From NCBI RefSeq assembly GCF_040610475.1, contig NZ_JBEXMJ010000003.1, forward strand, positions 310,001-374,000: 64,000 nucleotides of DNA, read 5' to 3'. This DNA is from Actinopolymorpha sp. NPDC004070 (GTDB lineage Bacteria; Actinomycetota; Actinomycetes; Propionibacteriales; Actinopolymorphaceae). Under the pieces are notes generated by a model that saw only the letters and a list, made by a program, of their open reading frames with translations, had not been told where the DNA came from and did no database searches. This document shows positions 1 to 10,600 of this stretch, piece after piece. How positions within the stretch are numbered: the first letter of the stretch is position 1; the number at the start of each line of letters is the position of its first letter. The position numbers and the translations under genes are program-made.

Positions 1-1
1 G

Positions 2-3000
2 GAGCCCTACCGCGCCTGGGCGAACGCCGAGTTCATCGGCACCGACGGGTCGGTCAACGAGATCGACCTGCTTCTCGTCACCCCACGGCGCCTCATCGTC
101 CTCGAGGTCAAGTCGTGGGCGGGCATCCTCGTCGGTGACGCCGGCACCTGGCAGCAGACGCACCGTGCGCCGGTCGACAACCCGGTGATCGGGGCGACCC
201 GCAAAGCCCGCAAGCTGAAGTCGCTGCTCGCGGCCCAGCCCGCGTTGCGCGGTAAGCGCGTTCCCTGGATCGAGGGAGCAGTCTTCCTCTCCGACGCCAG
301 TCTCGACGTACGTCTGAAGTCCGAAGGCCTTGCCCACGTGTTTGGTCGCCAAGACCACGAGGGCCTGCCCAGCGTCCTTGCCCACATCACGGAGCCCGGC
401 GACGACGTCGATGCCACGATGTCGACCGCGATCGCAAAAGCAGTAGACCAGGCGGGCATCCGCCAGTCGCAGCGCGGACGCAAGGTCGGCAGCCTCCGCT
501 TGGAGATGCCGGCAATGCAGGAAGGTCCCGGCTGGCAGGATTTCGTAGCCCACCATGAGCGCTTCAAGGACGACCGACCTCGCCGCGTCCGGATCTACCT
601 GGCCGGTGAGGCGGAGGCGGGTGACCGCCGCGCCCAGCTTGTACGAGCAGCCGAGCGCGAGTACCGCGCGCTTCGCGGCATCGACTACAGCGGCATCGCC
701 AGTCCGATCGACTTCGTCGAGCACGACCTCGGCCCGGCGCTGATCTTTCCGCACGACCCGAGCCTGGGCCGCCTGGACCACTTCCTGCAGCAGGAGGACG
801 CCAAGCTCGACCTGGACGCCCGCCTGTCCCTCCTGCGGACGCTCGCGGAGACCATCTCCTACGCGCACCGCCGAACGCTCGCCCACCGCGGCCTGAGCCC
901 CCAGTGCGTGTGGGTACGCCGCGACGGCGACGGCTTCCATCTTCAGGTGACCGACTGGCAGACCGCGACCAGGGGCTCGGAGTCGACCACGGGTGCGTCG
1001 GTGAGTTCGACGCAGACGTTCGCCGAGCTCGCCGAGGAGGGCGCGACCGCCTACTTCGCCCCTGAGTGGGCGTGGGGGAGCCAGAACGGCGTCCCGCTGG
1101 ACGTGTTCGGAGTCGGCGCGATCGCCTACTTGTTGTTCGCCGGGCACCCGCCCGCTTCGTCGTTCGGCGCGCTGGCCCGTCGGCTGTTGTCGCAGGGTTG
1201 TCTGTCCCTGCGTGCGCAGGTGGACAACGTCAGCGACCGGCTGGACACGCTGGTGGCCAGGGCGACGATGGCCGACGCGGCCAAGCGGACGCAGGACATG
1301 GCCGCCTTCCTGCTCGACCTCGACACCTTGCGAGAGCAGCTCACGGCAGAGACCGCAGAGCAGGTGGTCGCCGTCGACCCGCTCAGCGCAGAGGCCGGCG
1401 CGGAGCTTGAGGACGGCTTCAGGGTCGTACGACGGCTCGGCCGTGGTTCCACCGCTCTGGCGCTGCTGGTCGAGCGGGACGAGAAGGAAGCGGTCCTCAA
1501 GGTCTCGCTGGACCCCGAGAAGGACGCCCGGATCCGGTCCGAGGCCGCGGCGCTCGCGCTCCTCGGCGAACACCCGGGCATTGTCCAGCTGCTGGATCCC
1601 GATCCGCTGCGAGTTGGCGGCCGGCTGGCGATCCTGCTCACGTTCGCCGGCAGGGGCACCCTCACGAGGGAGCTCCGCGAGCGCGGGCGCCTGCAGCCGG
1701 AGTGGCTGCACGACTGGGGCAAGGACCTGCTCGCCACTGTCGACTACCTCGAGCGCACCGGCGTCGCGCACCGCGACATCAAGCCCGACAACCTCGGGAT
1801 TAGCGAGGTCGGCGGCAAGGGCAAGAAGCGGCGCCTGGTCCTGTTTGACTTCTCCTTGTCCCGTGAGCCGTTGGAGGCTGTCGAAGCCGGCACTCCGCCC
1901 TATCTCGATCCCTTCCTCGGCCGCGGAGACCGTCGCCGCTGGGACACCGCGGCCGAGCGGTACGCCGCTGCGGTCACGCTGTACGAGATGGCCACCGCGC
2001 GTCGCCCGACCTACGGTGCCGGTGGCGGGCACCCCGGCTACGGCGACGCGGACGTGACCATCGACTCGGAGCTGTTCGACCGTTCCTACGCGGTCGGCCT
2101 GGCGGACTTCTTCCGCCGCGCACTCCACCGCGACGCACGCAAGCGGTTCGACACCGCAGAGGACATGCAGCGCGCCTGGGACGCGGTGTTCGCCAAGCCG
2201 GCCACGGTCGTGCCGGAGCAGCCGACGGCACAGCGCGTCAGCCGCGAGACCCCGATCGGCGCCGTCGGCCTGTCGCCTCAGGTCCTCGCCGTCCTCGAAC
2301 GCCTGAACGCCGCCGACGTGGGCGCCGCGCTCGACCTGCCGCCGGCGCAGCTCACCTGGCTGCCCGGCATCGGGACGAAGACGCGCGAGCGGCTGCGCAA
2401 GGAGCTGAGCGACCTCACCGACCAGGTCGCCGCCTCGACCCAGGAACGCCCCACCGAACCCACCTTGCTGGACAAGGTGGCCGACGCGCTGGTGCCCGAC
2501 TCCGCCGACCGGGCAGTCGCGGAGGCTTTGCTTGGCCTGGGTGAAACCGGCGGCACCGCCTGGGCGAGCACCCGCGACGCGTCCAAGGCGCTCGGCCGAG
2601 ACCAGCGCACCATGCGCCAGGCCGTCCAGCGGCTCGAGGACCACTGGGTCGGCCTGGACGGCATGCGCGTCCTCCGCGACGTCCTGGTGGAGGTCATCGA
2701 GTCCGTCGGCGGTGTCGCGTCCGCCGCGCACTGCGCCGCCAGGTTGCTGGACCGGCTGGGCAGCACAGTTGAAGAGCCGCTGCGGTCGAGGCTCGCCGAA
2801 GCGTTGGTACGGGTGGCGATCGACGCCGAACTCGCCGACGAGCACCTCGACGGTGACCCGCGTCTGGTCTACAGCCGGCAGACGCACGGGATTCTGGTCG
2901 CGGCCGGTCCACTGGAGGTGGGCGAAGGCCCGTCGACCGCGGAGCGGCTGGAGTGGGCTTCCGGGCTCGGTGAGGCCGCGGACACGATGGCGGCGGCGGA

Positions 3001-4054
3001 CCCGTTGCCGGTGCCCGCGCGCGTGGTGGAGACGCTGCGCGAGGTCCCCGCTCCCGATGGCACGGACCCCAGCCTGCTGGCACCTGACCGTCTGGTCGAG
3101 GTGGCCGCGCTCGCCGCGGAGACCGCTGCCGTCACCCCGCGCCTGGAGATCTATCCGCGCGGCTTGGACGCCGGCCGCGCGGTGCGCCTCGCTGCGGGCG
3201 CGTTGTATGGGGTCAGCGAGCTGAGTCCGGGCGAGGTGGCCGAGCGGGTGATGGCGCGTTTCCCGTACGCCGCGCCGCTGCCGGGCCGACCCGAACTCGA
3301 CGCGCTGCTGGAGTCCGCAGGCGTACCGCTGGTGTGGAACGCCGAGCAGTCGAAGTACCTCGCCCGCAAACCGGAGGGTCAAGGACTCACCTCGGTTTTC
3401 CTGACGACCGGGCGCTCGACCCCCCAGCGGGCTTCGACGGGCGGCACGCTGTCCAAGGCGGACTGGCGTCGGGTCGAGAACGCCGTCGTGGCTGCCGACG
3501 ACCGGTTGGCGCGGTCGCTGGAGGACGGTGGCTGGGTCGTTCTCTCCGTACGCCCGAGCCGGTTGGCACGCGCGGAGGCTTGTCTGTCGCACCAAGAGGT
3601 GAACACCGTCGACGTCGAACGGGAGTTCCTGGCCGGTCTGCGTGCGTACTGCAAGGAACGCCGCGTGAAGTGGGACGTCGTGCTCGCCGCCGACGCGGCC
3701 GACCGCTCGTCGCGTGACTGGTCGCGGTTGTCGAGCGTGGTGCAGGGCGGCGCGCTGACCCGGGTGCGCGAGGCGATCCATGAGGCAGGGCCGTGCGTGG
3801 TGCTCACCCGCGCCGGGGTGCTGACGAGGTACGACCCGAGCCTGCGCGTCCTCGACGAACTCCGCGACGAGGTGTTCCGGGCGACGGCGGACTCCCCGGT
3901 GCGCACGGTCTGGCTGGTGGTGCCCGGGCCCGACGACTCGCCGCCGAAGTTGGACGGCGTGGCCGTGCCGGTGTTCGGGTCGCAGTGGATGCCGCTGCCG
4001 GAGGAGTGGATCAGCAAGCACGAGTCGGCACTTCGGGAGGGGGGAGCCGCATGA
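2..4054 (+). CDS. pglW: PglW-like serine/threonine kinase of type 2 BREX (5' end outside window)
   Basis: The frame is open from the first bases, so the start lies left of the window. In order the product shows: a NERD (nuclease-related) domain in the first ~400 bases, with Asn-Glu-Ile-Asp followed by a Leu-Glu-Val-Lys-Ser-Trp strand; a first kinase-like domain (about 560-1350) whose catalytic loop reads HRGLSPQCV and so lacks the catalytic Asp; a second kinase domain (about 1410-2190) with an intact HRDIKPDN loop at 1769-1792 but DFS in place of DFG; a helix-hairpin-helix-like segment near 2280-2440; and a long C-terminal region of unknown fold. NERD plus kinase domains is the known PglW architecture, and the five following genes complete a type 2 BREX order. 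Its TGA overlaps the pglX ATG. PglW is thought to phosphorylate partners in the phage growth limitation pathway; here that role is inferred from family and context. Confidence 0.92.
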   Translation, partial: EPYRAWANAEFIGTDGSVNEIDLLLVTPRRLIVLEVKSWAGILVGDAGTWQQTHRAPVDNPVIGATRKARKLKSLLAAQPALRGKRVPWIEGAVFLSDASLDVRLKSEGLAHVFGRQDHEGLPSVLAHITEPGDDVDATMSTAIAKAVDQAGIRQSQRGRKVGSLRLEMPAMQEGPGWQDFVAHHERFKDDRPRRVRIYLAGEAEAGDRRAQLVRAAEREYRALRGIDYSGIASPIDFVEHDLGPALIFPHDPSLGRLDHFLQQEDAKLDLDARLSLLRTLAETISYAHRRTLAHRGLSPQCVWVRRDGDGFHLQVTDWQTATRGSESTTGASVSSTQTFAELAEEGATAYFAPEWAWGSQNGVPLDVFGVGAIAYLLFAGHPPASSFGALARRLLSQGCLSLRAQVDNVSDRLDTLVARATMADAAKRTQDMAAFLLDLDTLREQLTAETAEQVVAVDPLSAEAGAELEDGFRVVRRLGRGSTALALLVERDEKEAVLKVSLDPEKDARIRSEAAALALLGEHPGIVQLLDPDPLRVGGRLAILLTFAGRGTLTRELRERGRLQPEWLHDWGKDLLATVDYLERTGVAHRDIKPDNLGISEVGGKGKKRRLVLFDFSLSREPLEAVEAGTPPYLDPFLGRGDRRRWDTAAERYAAAVTLYEMATARRPTYGAGGGHPGYGDADVTIDSELFDRSYAVGLADFFRRALHRDARKRFDTAEDMQRAWDAVFAKPATVVPEQPTAQRVSRETPIGAVGLSPQVLAVLERLNAADVGAALDLPPAQLTWLPGIGTKTRERLRKELSDLTDQVAASTQERPTEPTLLDKVADALVPDSADRAVAEALLGLGETGGTAWASTRDASKALGRDQRTMRQAVQRLEDHWVGLDGMRVLRDVLVEVIESVGGVASAAHCAARLLDRLGSTVEEPLRSRLAEALVRVAIDAELADEHLDGDPRLVYSRQTHGILVAAGPLEVGEGPSTAERLEWASGLGEAADTMAAADPLPVPARVVETLREVPAPDGTDPSLLAPDRLVEVAALAAETAAVTPRLEIYPRGLDAGRAVRLAAGALYGVSELSPGEVAERVMARFPYAAPLPGRPELDALLESAGVPLVWNAEQSKYLARKPEGQGLTSVFLTTGRSTPQRASTGGTLSKADWRRVENAVVAADDRLARSLEDGGWVVLSVRPSRLARAEACLSHQEVNTVDVEREFLAGLRAYCKERRVKWDVVLAADAADRSSRDWSRLSSVVQGGALTRVREAIHEAGPCVVLTRAGVLTRYDPSLRVLDELRDEVFRATADSPVRTVWLVVPGPDDSPPKLDGVAVPVFGSQWMPLPEEWISKHESALREGGAA

Positions 4055-7000
4055 TCGACGCGAGGCGACTGCTGACAGACCTGCAACGCCAGGTCCGGTC
4101 GATCGAGGCCGACCTTCTCCGGTTGGCCGAGTCCGACGGCTCGGCGGCGGACCGGCTGGCCAAGCGGTACGAGGCTGCGATCAAGGGAAAGCGGACCGGT
4201 CTGCCGTTCGAGACCTGGCGCGGGCAACAGCTCACCCAGGTGGCGGCGGGCTGGGTGCTGGCCTGTGTGTTCGCGAGGTTCTGCGAGGACAACCGCCTGC
4301 TGGAGCAGGCGATGCTGGCCGGGCCGGGTGAGCGACTGGCCGAGGCACGGGAGCGTCAGGACGCCTACTTCCGGGAGTACTCCTCGCACTCCGATCTCGA
4401 CTACCTGCGTGCGGCGATCAACCGGCTGGAGGACTCCGAGGTCACCCGGGCCCTGGTCGAGCGGCAGAACCCGTTGCACGTCATGGACCCGTCGCCGGAC
4501 ACGGCGACCGCATTGCTGGACTTCTGGCGGCGGATCGACCCCGAGACCGGCCTGCTCGTGCACGACTTCACGGACCCGTCGCTGTCGACGCGGTTCCTCG
4601 GTGATCTCTACCAGGACCTGTCCGAGCAGGCTCGCAAGGACTACGCGCTGTTGCAGACGCCGGAGTTCGTGGAGGAGTTCATCCTCGACCGGACGCTCGA
4701 CCCGGCGATCGAGGAGTTCGGGCTGGCCGACGTGCGTCTGATCGACCCGGCATGCGGGTCTGGTCACTTCCTGCTGGGTGCGTTCACTCGGTTGCTGCGT
4801 CGCTGGCAGCACCTGGAGCCTGGCGCGGACGTGCGCGTGCATGTCGAACGCGTGCTGCGTCAGGTCAACGGCGTCGACATCAACCCGTACGCGGTGGCGA
4901 TCGCGAGGTTCCGCCTGCTGGTCGCGGCGCTGACTTCCTGCGGGATCAGTCGCTTGAAGGACGCCCCGGCGTGGCGGGTACGGGTCGCAATCGGGGACTC
5001 GTTGTTGTTCGGTACGCGGAATGGTCAGGCCGCGATCGCCGGCGTCACCGAGGCAGCGATGGCCGGGCAGTCCGGCGAGGGCGAATTCGTCTACGAGTAC
5101 GAGGACGCCACTGAACTGGAAGAGATCCTCGGTGACCGCTACCACGCCGTCGTCGCGAACCCGCCCTACATCACCGTCAAGGACCCAGTCCTTAACAAGT
5201 CCTACCGTGACGCGTGGTCCTCATGTTCAGGGTCGTATGCGTTGTCGGTGCCGTTCGCGGAGCGGATATTTGATCTGGCGACGGTGACTGGGTTTACCGG
5301 ACAGATCACCTCCAATTCATTCATGAAACGTGAGTTTGGACGCAAGCTCATCGAGGCGTATTTTCCCACCGTGGACCTGTCGCTCGTAATAGATACGAGT
5401 GGAGCTTATATACCCGGGCACGGAACCCCGACGGTCCTCCTCTTTGGCCGGCACCGTCAGCCAGTATCTCAGACCATGCGCGCGGTCCTAGGTGTCCGTG
5501 GAGAACCAAGTGCGCCTACAGTGCCAGCTGAAGGTCTCGTCTGGTCATCAATCGTGGACAGCGTTGACATGGTGGGTGCCAACACGGAGTACGTCTCAGT
5601 AGTTGACGTTGACCGCTCCTTGATGAGGACCCATCCTTGGAGTCTAAGCGGCGGTGGCGCTGGGGACGTGATGCGTCACCTCGATGAGGCGAAGAGTGCC
5701 AGCTTTGCGAGCTTCGGAAAAGCGGTAACGGGTGCTGTCACGCGGGAAGATGACGTGTACCTCGTCGGGTTGGGCGCTCTACGCCGCAATGGGATCGCGG
5801 AAACCATGCGGCGCGCTCTCGTGGTGGGCGACGATGTGCGCGACTGGCGTCTGCAGAGTCCTGCGCTTGCATTATGGCCATACGGGGAAAAAACTCTTAC
5901 TGCGAAACCCGAACGGGCTGTGCTGCGCTTTCTCTGGCCGTATCGTGCGCAGCTTCAGCTGCGAGTTGCGTTCGGAAAGTCCCAGTTGCAGCGAGGCCTA
6001 AGCTGGTTCGAGTACTCGATGTTTTTTGGTAAGCGATACGAGGTGCCGTTCGGTATTGGGTTTGCGTTCGTGTCGACGCATAACCATTTCGTTCTTGATC
6101 GTGGTGGAAAGGTATTCAACCGGACGGCGCCGGTGATCAAGTTGCCGGAGGGGGCGGCCGAGGAGGAGCATCTGCGGCTGCTCGGGTTGTTGAACTCGTC
6201 GACGGCATGCTTCTGGCTCAAGCAGGTCAGCCATAACAAGGGGAACGAAGGCTACCAATCTGGAATTAAAACCGAGATGTGGGAGCGTTTCTACGAATTC
6301 ACTGGCACGAAGTTGCAGGAGTTCCCGTTGCCAGGCGGCGCCCCGCTGGCTCTGGCTACCCGACTTGACTCACTTGCTCAGGAGTTGCAGAGGGCGACTC
6401 CTGAGGCTGTTGCCGAGAAGGGGGCGCCTGACCGGGAGACCCTCAATGCCGCGCAGGCGGAGTGGTCGGGGATCCGGGCAGAGATGATCTCGGCGCAAGA
6501 GGAGTTGGACTGGGAGGTCTACGGGCTCTACGGGTTGCTCGGCGACGACAGCAAGGCGCTGGCCGGCAAGGACGTCAGCAAGCCGCCGCTGAAGCTGGGC
6601 GAGCGGGCGTTCGAGATCGCGCTGGCCCGCAAGATGGCAGTCGGCGAGGTTGAGACCCAATGGTTCGCGCGCCATGGCTCGACGTCGATCACCGAACTCC
6701 CCGACCACTGGCCGGCCGACTATCGCGCGCTGGTTGAGCGTCGGCTGGAGAAGATCGCCGACGACCCATACCTCCATCTGATCGAGCGTCCGGAGTGCAA
6801 GCGACGCTGGGCAACCCGCTCGTGGGAGGACATGGAGGCCGACGCGCTGCGTGGCTGGCTGCAGGACCGGCTGGAGGACCGGGCGCTGTGGTTCCGTCCC
6901 GAGCCGACCCTGCGGAGTGCGGCGCAGCTTGCCGACGAGTTGCGTACCGACGAGGACTTCGTGTCCGTCGCCCAGCTGTACGCCCGCGACCAGGACCTGC

Positions 7001-7587
7001 TCGACGTGGTGAGGGATCTGGTGCGCGACCAGCACGTCCCCGGAAACTCCGCCTGGCGCTACACCGACTCCGGCATGCGCGTTCGCAAGGCCTGGGAGCA
7101 GACCTGGGACCTGCAGCGCCGCGAGGACGCGGGGGAGAAGGTCGGCAAGATCGCGGTGCCGCCGAAGTACAAGCAGGGTGACTTCCGCTCCGCGACGTAC
7201 TGGCGTAACCGCGGCAAGCTCGACGTACCCAAGGAGCGGTTCACGTCGTACCCGGAGTCCTCCCGCGACGGCACGCTGCTGCTCGGCTGGGCCGGGTTCG
7301 ACCACCTGCAGCAGGCACAGGCCCTCGTCGCCTACGTCACCGAACGCCAGGAGCTGGACGCCTGGGGCGCGGAGCAACTCGTCCCGCTCCTTGCCGCACT
7401 CGCCGAACTGCTGCCGTGGATCCGTCAATGGCATCCCGACGTCGACCCGGAGTTCGGGCAGGCGCCTGCCGACGCCTACGACGGCTACCTCGACCAGGTG
7501 CTGCTCCAGCTCGGCCTGACCCGAGACGACCTCACCGCGTGGCGGCCACCGGCCCCGACCCGCGGCCGCCGACGCAAGACCACCTGA
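4051..7587 (+). CDS. pglX: PglX-like BREX DNA adenine methyltransferase
   Basis: A 1178-residue N6-adenine methyltransferase. The SAM-binding motif DPACGSGHFL starts at D232 and the catalytic NPPY is N370-Y373, the arrangement expected of the PglX/BrxX family, which is usually about 1100-1250 residues. BREX methyltransferases mark self DNA at a non-palindromic site and are needed for phage exclusion. The ATG at 4051 sits behind a GGGAGGGGGGAG ribosome-binding sequence and overlaps the pglW stop. Bases about 5200-6130, just after the catalytic motif and covering the expected target-recognition region, are clearly more AT-rich than either flank. This suggests the specificity module was exchanged by recombination. 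The C-terminal third returns to the local composition. The modified sequence cannot be read from the DNA. Confidence 0.93.
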   Translation: MIDARRLLTDLQRQVRSIEADLLRLAESDGSAADRLAKRYEAAIKGKRTGLPFETWRGQQLTQVAAGWVLACVFARFCEDNRLLEQAMLAGPGERLAEARERQDAYFREYSSHSDLDYLRAAINRLEDSEVTRALVERQNPLHVMDPSPDTATALLDFWRRIDPETGLLVHDFTDPSLSTRFLGDLYQDLSEQARKDYALLQTPEFVEEFILDRTLDPAIEEFGLADVRLIDPACGSGHFLLGAFTRLLRRWQHLEPGADVRVHVERVLRQVNGVDINPYAVAIARFRLLVAALTSCGISRLKDAPAWRVRVAIGDSLLFGTRNGQAAIAGVTEAAMAGQSGEGEFVYEYEDATELEEILGDRYHAVVANPPYITVKDPVLNKSYRDAWSSCSGSYALSVPFAERIFDLATVTGFTGQITSNSFMKREFGRKLIEAYFPTVDLSLVIDTSGAYIPGHGTPTVLLFGRHRQPVSQTMRAVLGVRGEPSAPTVPAEGLVWSSIVDSVDMVGANTEYVSVVDVDRSLMRTHPWSLSGGGAGDVMRHLDEAKSASFASFGKAVTGAVTREDDVYLVGLGALRRNGIAETMRRALVVGDDVRDWRLQSPALALWPYGEKTLTAKPERAVLRFLWPYRAQLQLRVAFGKSQLQRGLSWFEYSMFFGKRYEVPFGIGFAFVSTHNHFVLDRGGKVFNRTAPVIKLPEGAAEEEHLRLLGLLNSSTACFWLKQVSHNKGNEGYQSGIKTEMWERFYEFTGTKLQEFPLPGGAPLALATRLDSLAQELQRATPEAVAEKGAPDRETLNAAQAEWSGIRAEMISAQEELDWEVYGLYGLLGDDSKALAGKDVSKPPLKLGERAFEIALARKMAVGEVETQWFARHGSTSITELPDHWPADYRALVERRLEKIADDPYLHLIERPECKRRWATRSWEDMEADALRGWLQDRLEDRALWFRPEPTLRSAAQLADELRTDEDFVSVAQLYARDQDLLDVVRDLVRDQHVPGNSAWRYTDSGMRVRKAWEQTWDLQRREDAGEKVGKIAVPPKYKQGDFRSATYWRNRGKLDVPKERFTSYPESSRDGTLLLGWAGFDHLQQAQALVAYVTERQELDAWGAEQLVPLLAALAELLPWIRQWHPDVDPEFGQAPADAYDGYLDQVLLQLGLTRDDLTAWRPPAPTRGRRRKTT

Positions 7588-7601
7588 GGGGAACCGCCAC
7601 C

Positions 7602-10600
7602 ATGACGCTGATTTCCGAAGTCATCGAGGTCCCCGACGCTGTTCACAAGGGCGACTTCGTACTCGACCTGTCCCAGGGGGTCGGTGATGTCGACCGCACC
7701 CTGGACAACTACGTCGTCACACCGGAACTCGCCCAGCGCTTCGACGAGGCGCTGTCGCTGATCCGGTCGGCGCTCGCCGATCGCAGCAGCAAGGCGGCCT
7801 ACCTCAACGGCTCGTTCGGTTCCGGTAAGAGCCACTTCATGGCCGTTCTGCATGCCCTGTTGGACAACCATCCCAGGGCGCGCGCCATCAACGACCTCGC
7901 GCCGGTGGTGCACAAGTACGACAAGCTCATCGGCAGCAAGCGATTCCTGATGGTGCCGTACCACCTGGTCGGCAAGGAGTCGGTGGAGGATGGCGTCCTC
8001 GGCGGCTACCTCTCGTACGTGCGCACCGTGCACCCGGACGCCCCACTGCCTGCCGTGCTCATCGACACACCGCTGCTGGACAGCGCTCGGGCACTGCGCG
8101 AACGGCTCGGTGACGAAGCCTTCTTCGCCCTACTCGGGGACAAGGAGGAGGACGACGGCTGGGGTGAGGTCGCCGCCGGCTGGGACGCCGAGCGGTTCGA
8201 CGCCGCCCTGCAGAAACCGCCCAGTGACCCCGACCGGGCGGAACTTGTTACCTCACTGCAGGACGTCCTGCCCGGCTTCGCCGAACTGGCCCGCGGCGCG
8301 CGGTCGTCGTACGTCAACATCGACGACGGGCTGGCGGCGATCAGCCAGCACGCCGCCCAGCTCGGCTACGACGGGCTGGTGTTGTTCCTGGACGAGCTGA
8401 TCCTGTGGTTCGCGACCAGGATGGGTGACCACACCTGGGTTGCCCGCGAGGCGCCGAAGGTCGGCAAGCTCGTCGAGGCCGCCAACGCCAACCGCCCCGC
8501 GCCGATCGTCAGCTTCATCGCCCGCCAGCGCGACCTGCGCGAACTCGTCGGCACGAACCTACCCGGCACCGAGCACCTCGCGTTCGCCGACAGCCTCAAG
8601 TGGTGGGAGGGCCGGTTCGGGACGATCAGCCTGTCCGACAACAACCTCCCGCTGATCGCGTCCCGTCGCGTCCTCAAGCCCCGAAGCGAATCGGCTCGCA
8701 CGCAGATCGACGCCGCGTTCGCCGCGACCGAACAGGTACGCCAGGACATCCGCTCGGCCTTGATGACCGAGAACGCGGGCCGCAACGAGTTCCGGCTGAC
8801 GTACCCGTTCACCCCGGCGTTCGTGGAGACCCTCATCGCGCTGTCCGGCGCGCTGCAGCGGGAGCGGACCGCACTGCGGGTCATGCGGCAGATCCTGGTC
8901 GAGCAGCGCGACACCCTCCAGCTCGGTCAGCTCGTCCCGATCGCGGATCTCTTTGACGTGCTGGTGGCCGGCGACGATCCGCTCACTGGCGAGCTCGGCA
9001 ACCTGTGGCGAAGCGCGCAGAAGGTCTACGGCGACCTGCGACGGCTGATCCTGGAGATCAACAAGGTGAGCGAGGACGACGTGCCGGGCCTGCCGGCCAC
9101 GCACGCGTTCCGCCGCGATGACCGGATCGCGAAAACCCTGGTGCTCGCCGCGCTGATGCCCGAGGTTGACTCGCTGCGCGACCTCACCGCGCGCAAGATC
9201 GTGGCCCTCAACCACGGCTACATCCGCTCGATGGTGCCCGGTCAGGAGGCCGGGATCGTGCTGGGTGCCGTACGCCAGTGGGCCGCGCGGCTGGGCACGG
9301 TGCAGATCACCGGCGACGAGACGAACCCGCTGATCTCCGTACGCCTCGAAGGTGTCGACATCGAGGGCATCCTCGACAATGCGAAGTCCGCCGACTCCTC
9401 CGGCGCGCGGCGTCAGGTCGTACGCCTGTTGCTGTTCGACATGCTAGGCACCCGGGAGAGCCTCGGCATCGACGGTGTCACCGTCACCTCCACCATCTGG
9501 CGCGGCACCCGGCGTACCGTCGAACTTCTCTACGGGAACGTCCGCGACCCCGCCGACTTGACCGACAGCTCGTTCCAACCCAGCCACGACGGCTGGCGGG
9601 CGGTCCTGGACTACCCCTTCGACGAGGAGGGGCACTCACCGGTCGAGGACCTCGAACGCATCCGAACCCTGCGCGACCGCCGGCCCGCGCACACGGTCTG
9701 TTGGGTGCCGCGGCACCTCACCTCACAGGCGGTCAGTGACCTCGGCCGTTACGTGCGGCTGCAGTACGCCTTAGGCGCGAGCTTCGACCAGTTGGCCGGG
9801 CACCTGTCCGACAACGACCGGGCGGTCGCGCGGCAGCAGATGGTCGCCCAGCGGGACCAGCTGCGAAGCCGGCTGGAGAACGCGCTGCTGCAGGCGTACG
9901 GCGTGGGCACTCCCGACGAGACGCTGGTCGACACCGCCCACGGTGGGATCGACATGTTCGCCAGCCTCGACCCCAGCTTCGAGCCGAAGGTGCCAGCCGG
10001 GGCGACTCTGCGGCAGGCGTACGAGAACCTGCTGGACCAGATGTTCACCTCGGACTTCCCAGCGCATCCGTTGTTCGGGACGGGCGAGGTGCGGACGGCA
10101 GACCTGCGCAAGGTGCACGCCCAGGTGCGCCGGGCGATCGAGGACCCCGGCCACCGCATCATGGTCGAGACCGGCGAACGCGGTGTGATGAGCCGGATCG
10201 CGATGCCCCTGCGGCTCGGTGAACAGCACGCACAGCACTTCGTCCTCGGCCACCACTGGGTGCAGCACCTGAATCGCAAGATCTCCGATGCGGGACTGAC
10301 CGGGAAGCCGGTGAGCGTCGGGCAGTTGCGGGCCTGGTTGGACGAGCCGAAGCGGATGGGACTCCCGCAGGAGATCGCTGACCTGGTGCTGCTGGTGTTT
10401 GCCGAGCAGACCAACCGCGGCATCGCCAGCCGCAGTCGCGGACCGATCGACGTCGGATTGCTGCAGACGTTGCCGGCCGACGCCGAGTTGATCGAGCAGG
10501 AACTCCCCGGCGAGGACGCCTGGCGAGAGGCACGCGAGCGGGCACAGGCGATCTTCGGGATCGGCGACGTCACCGAACTGCTGACCGCCCGCAACGTCAA

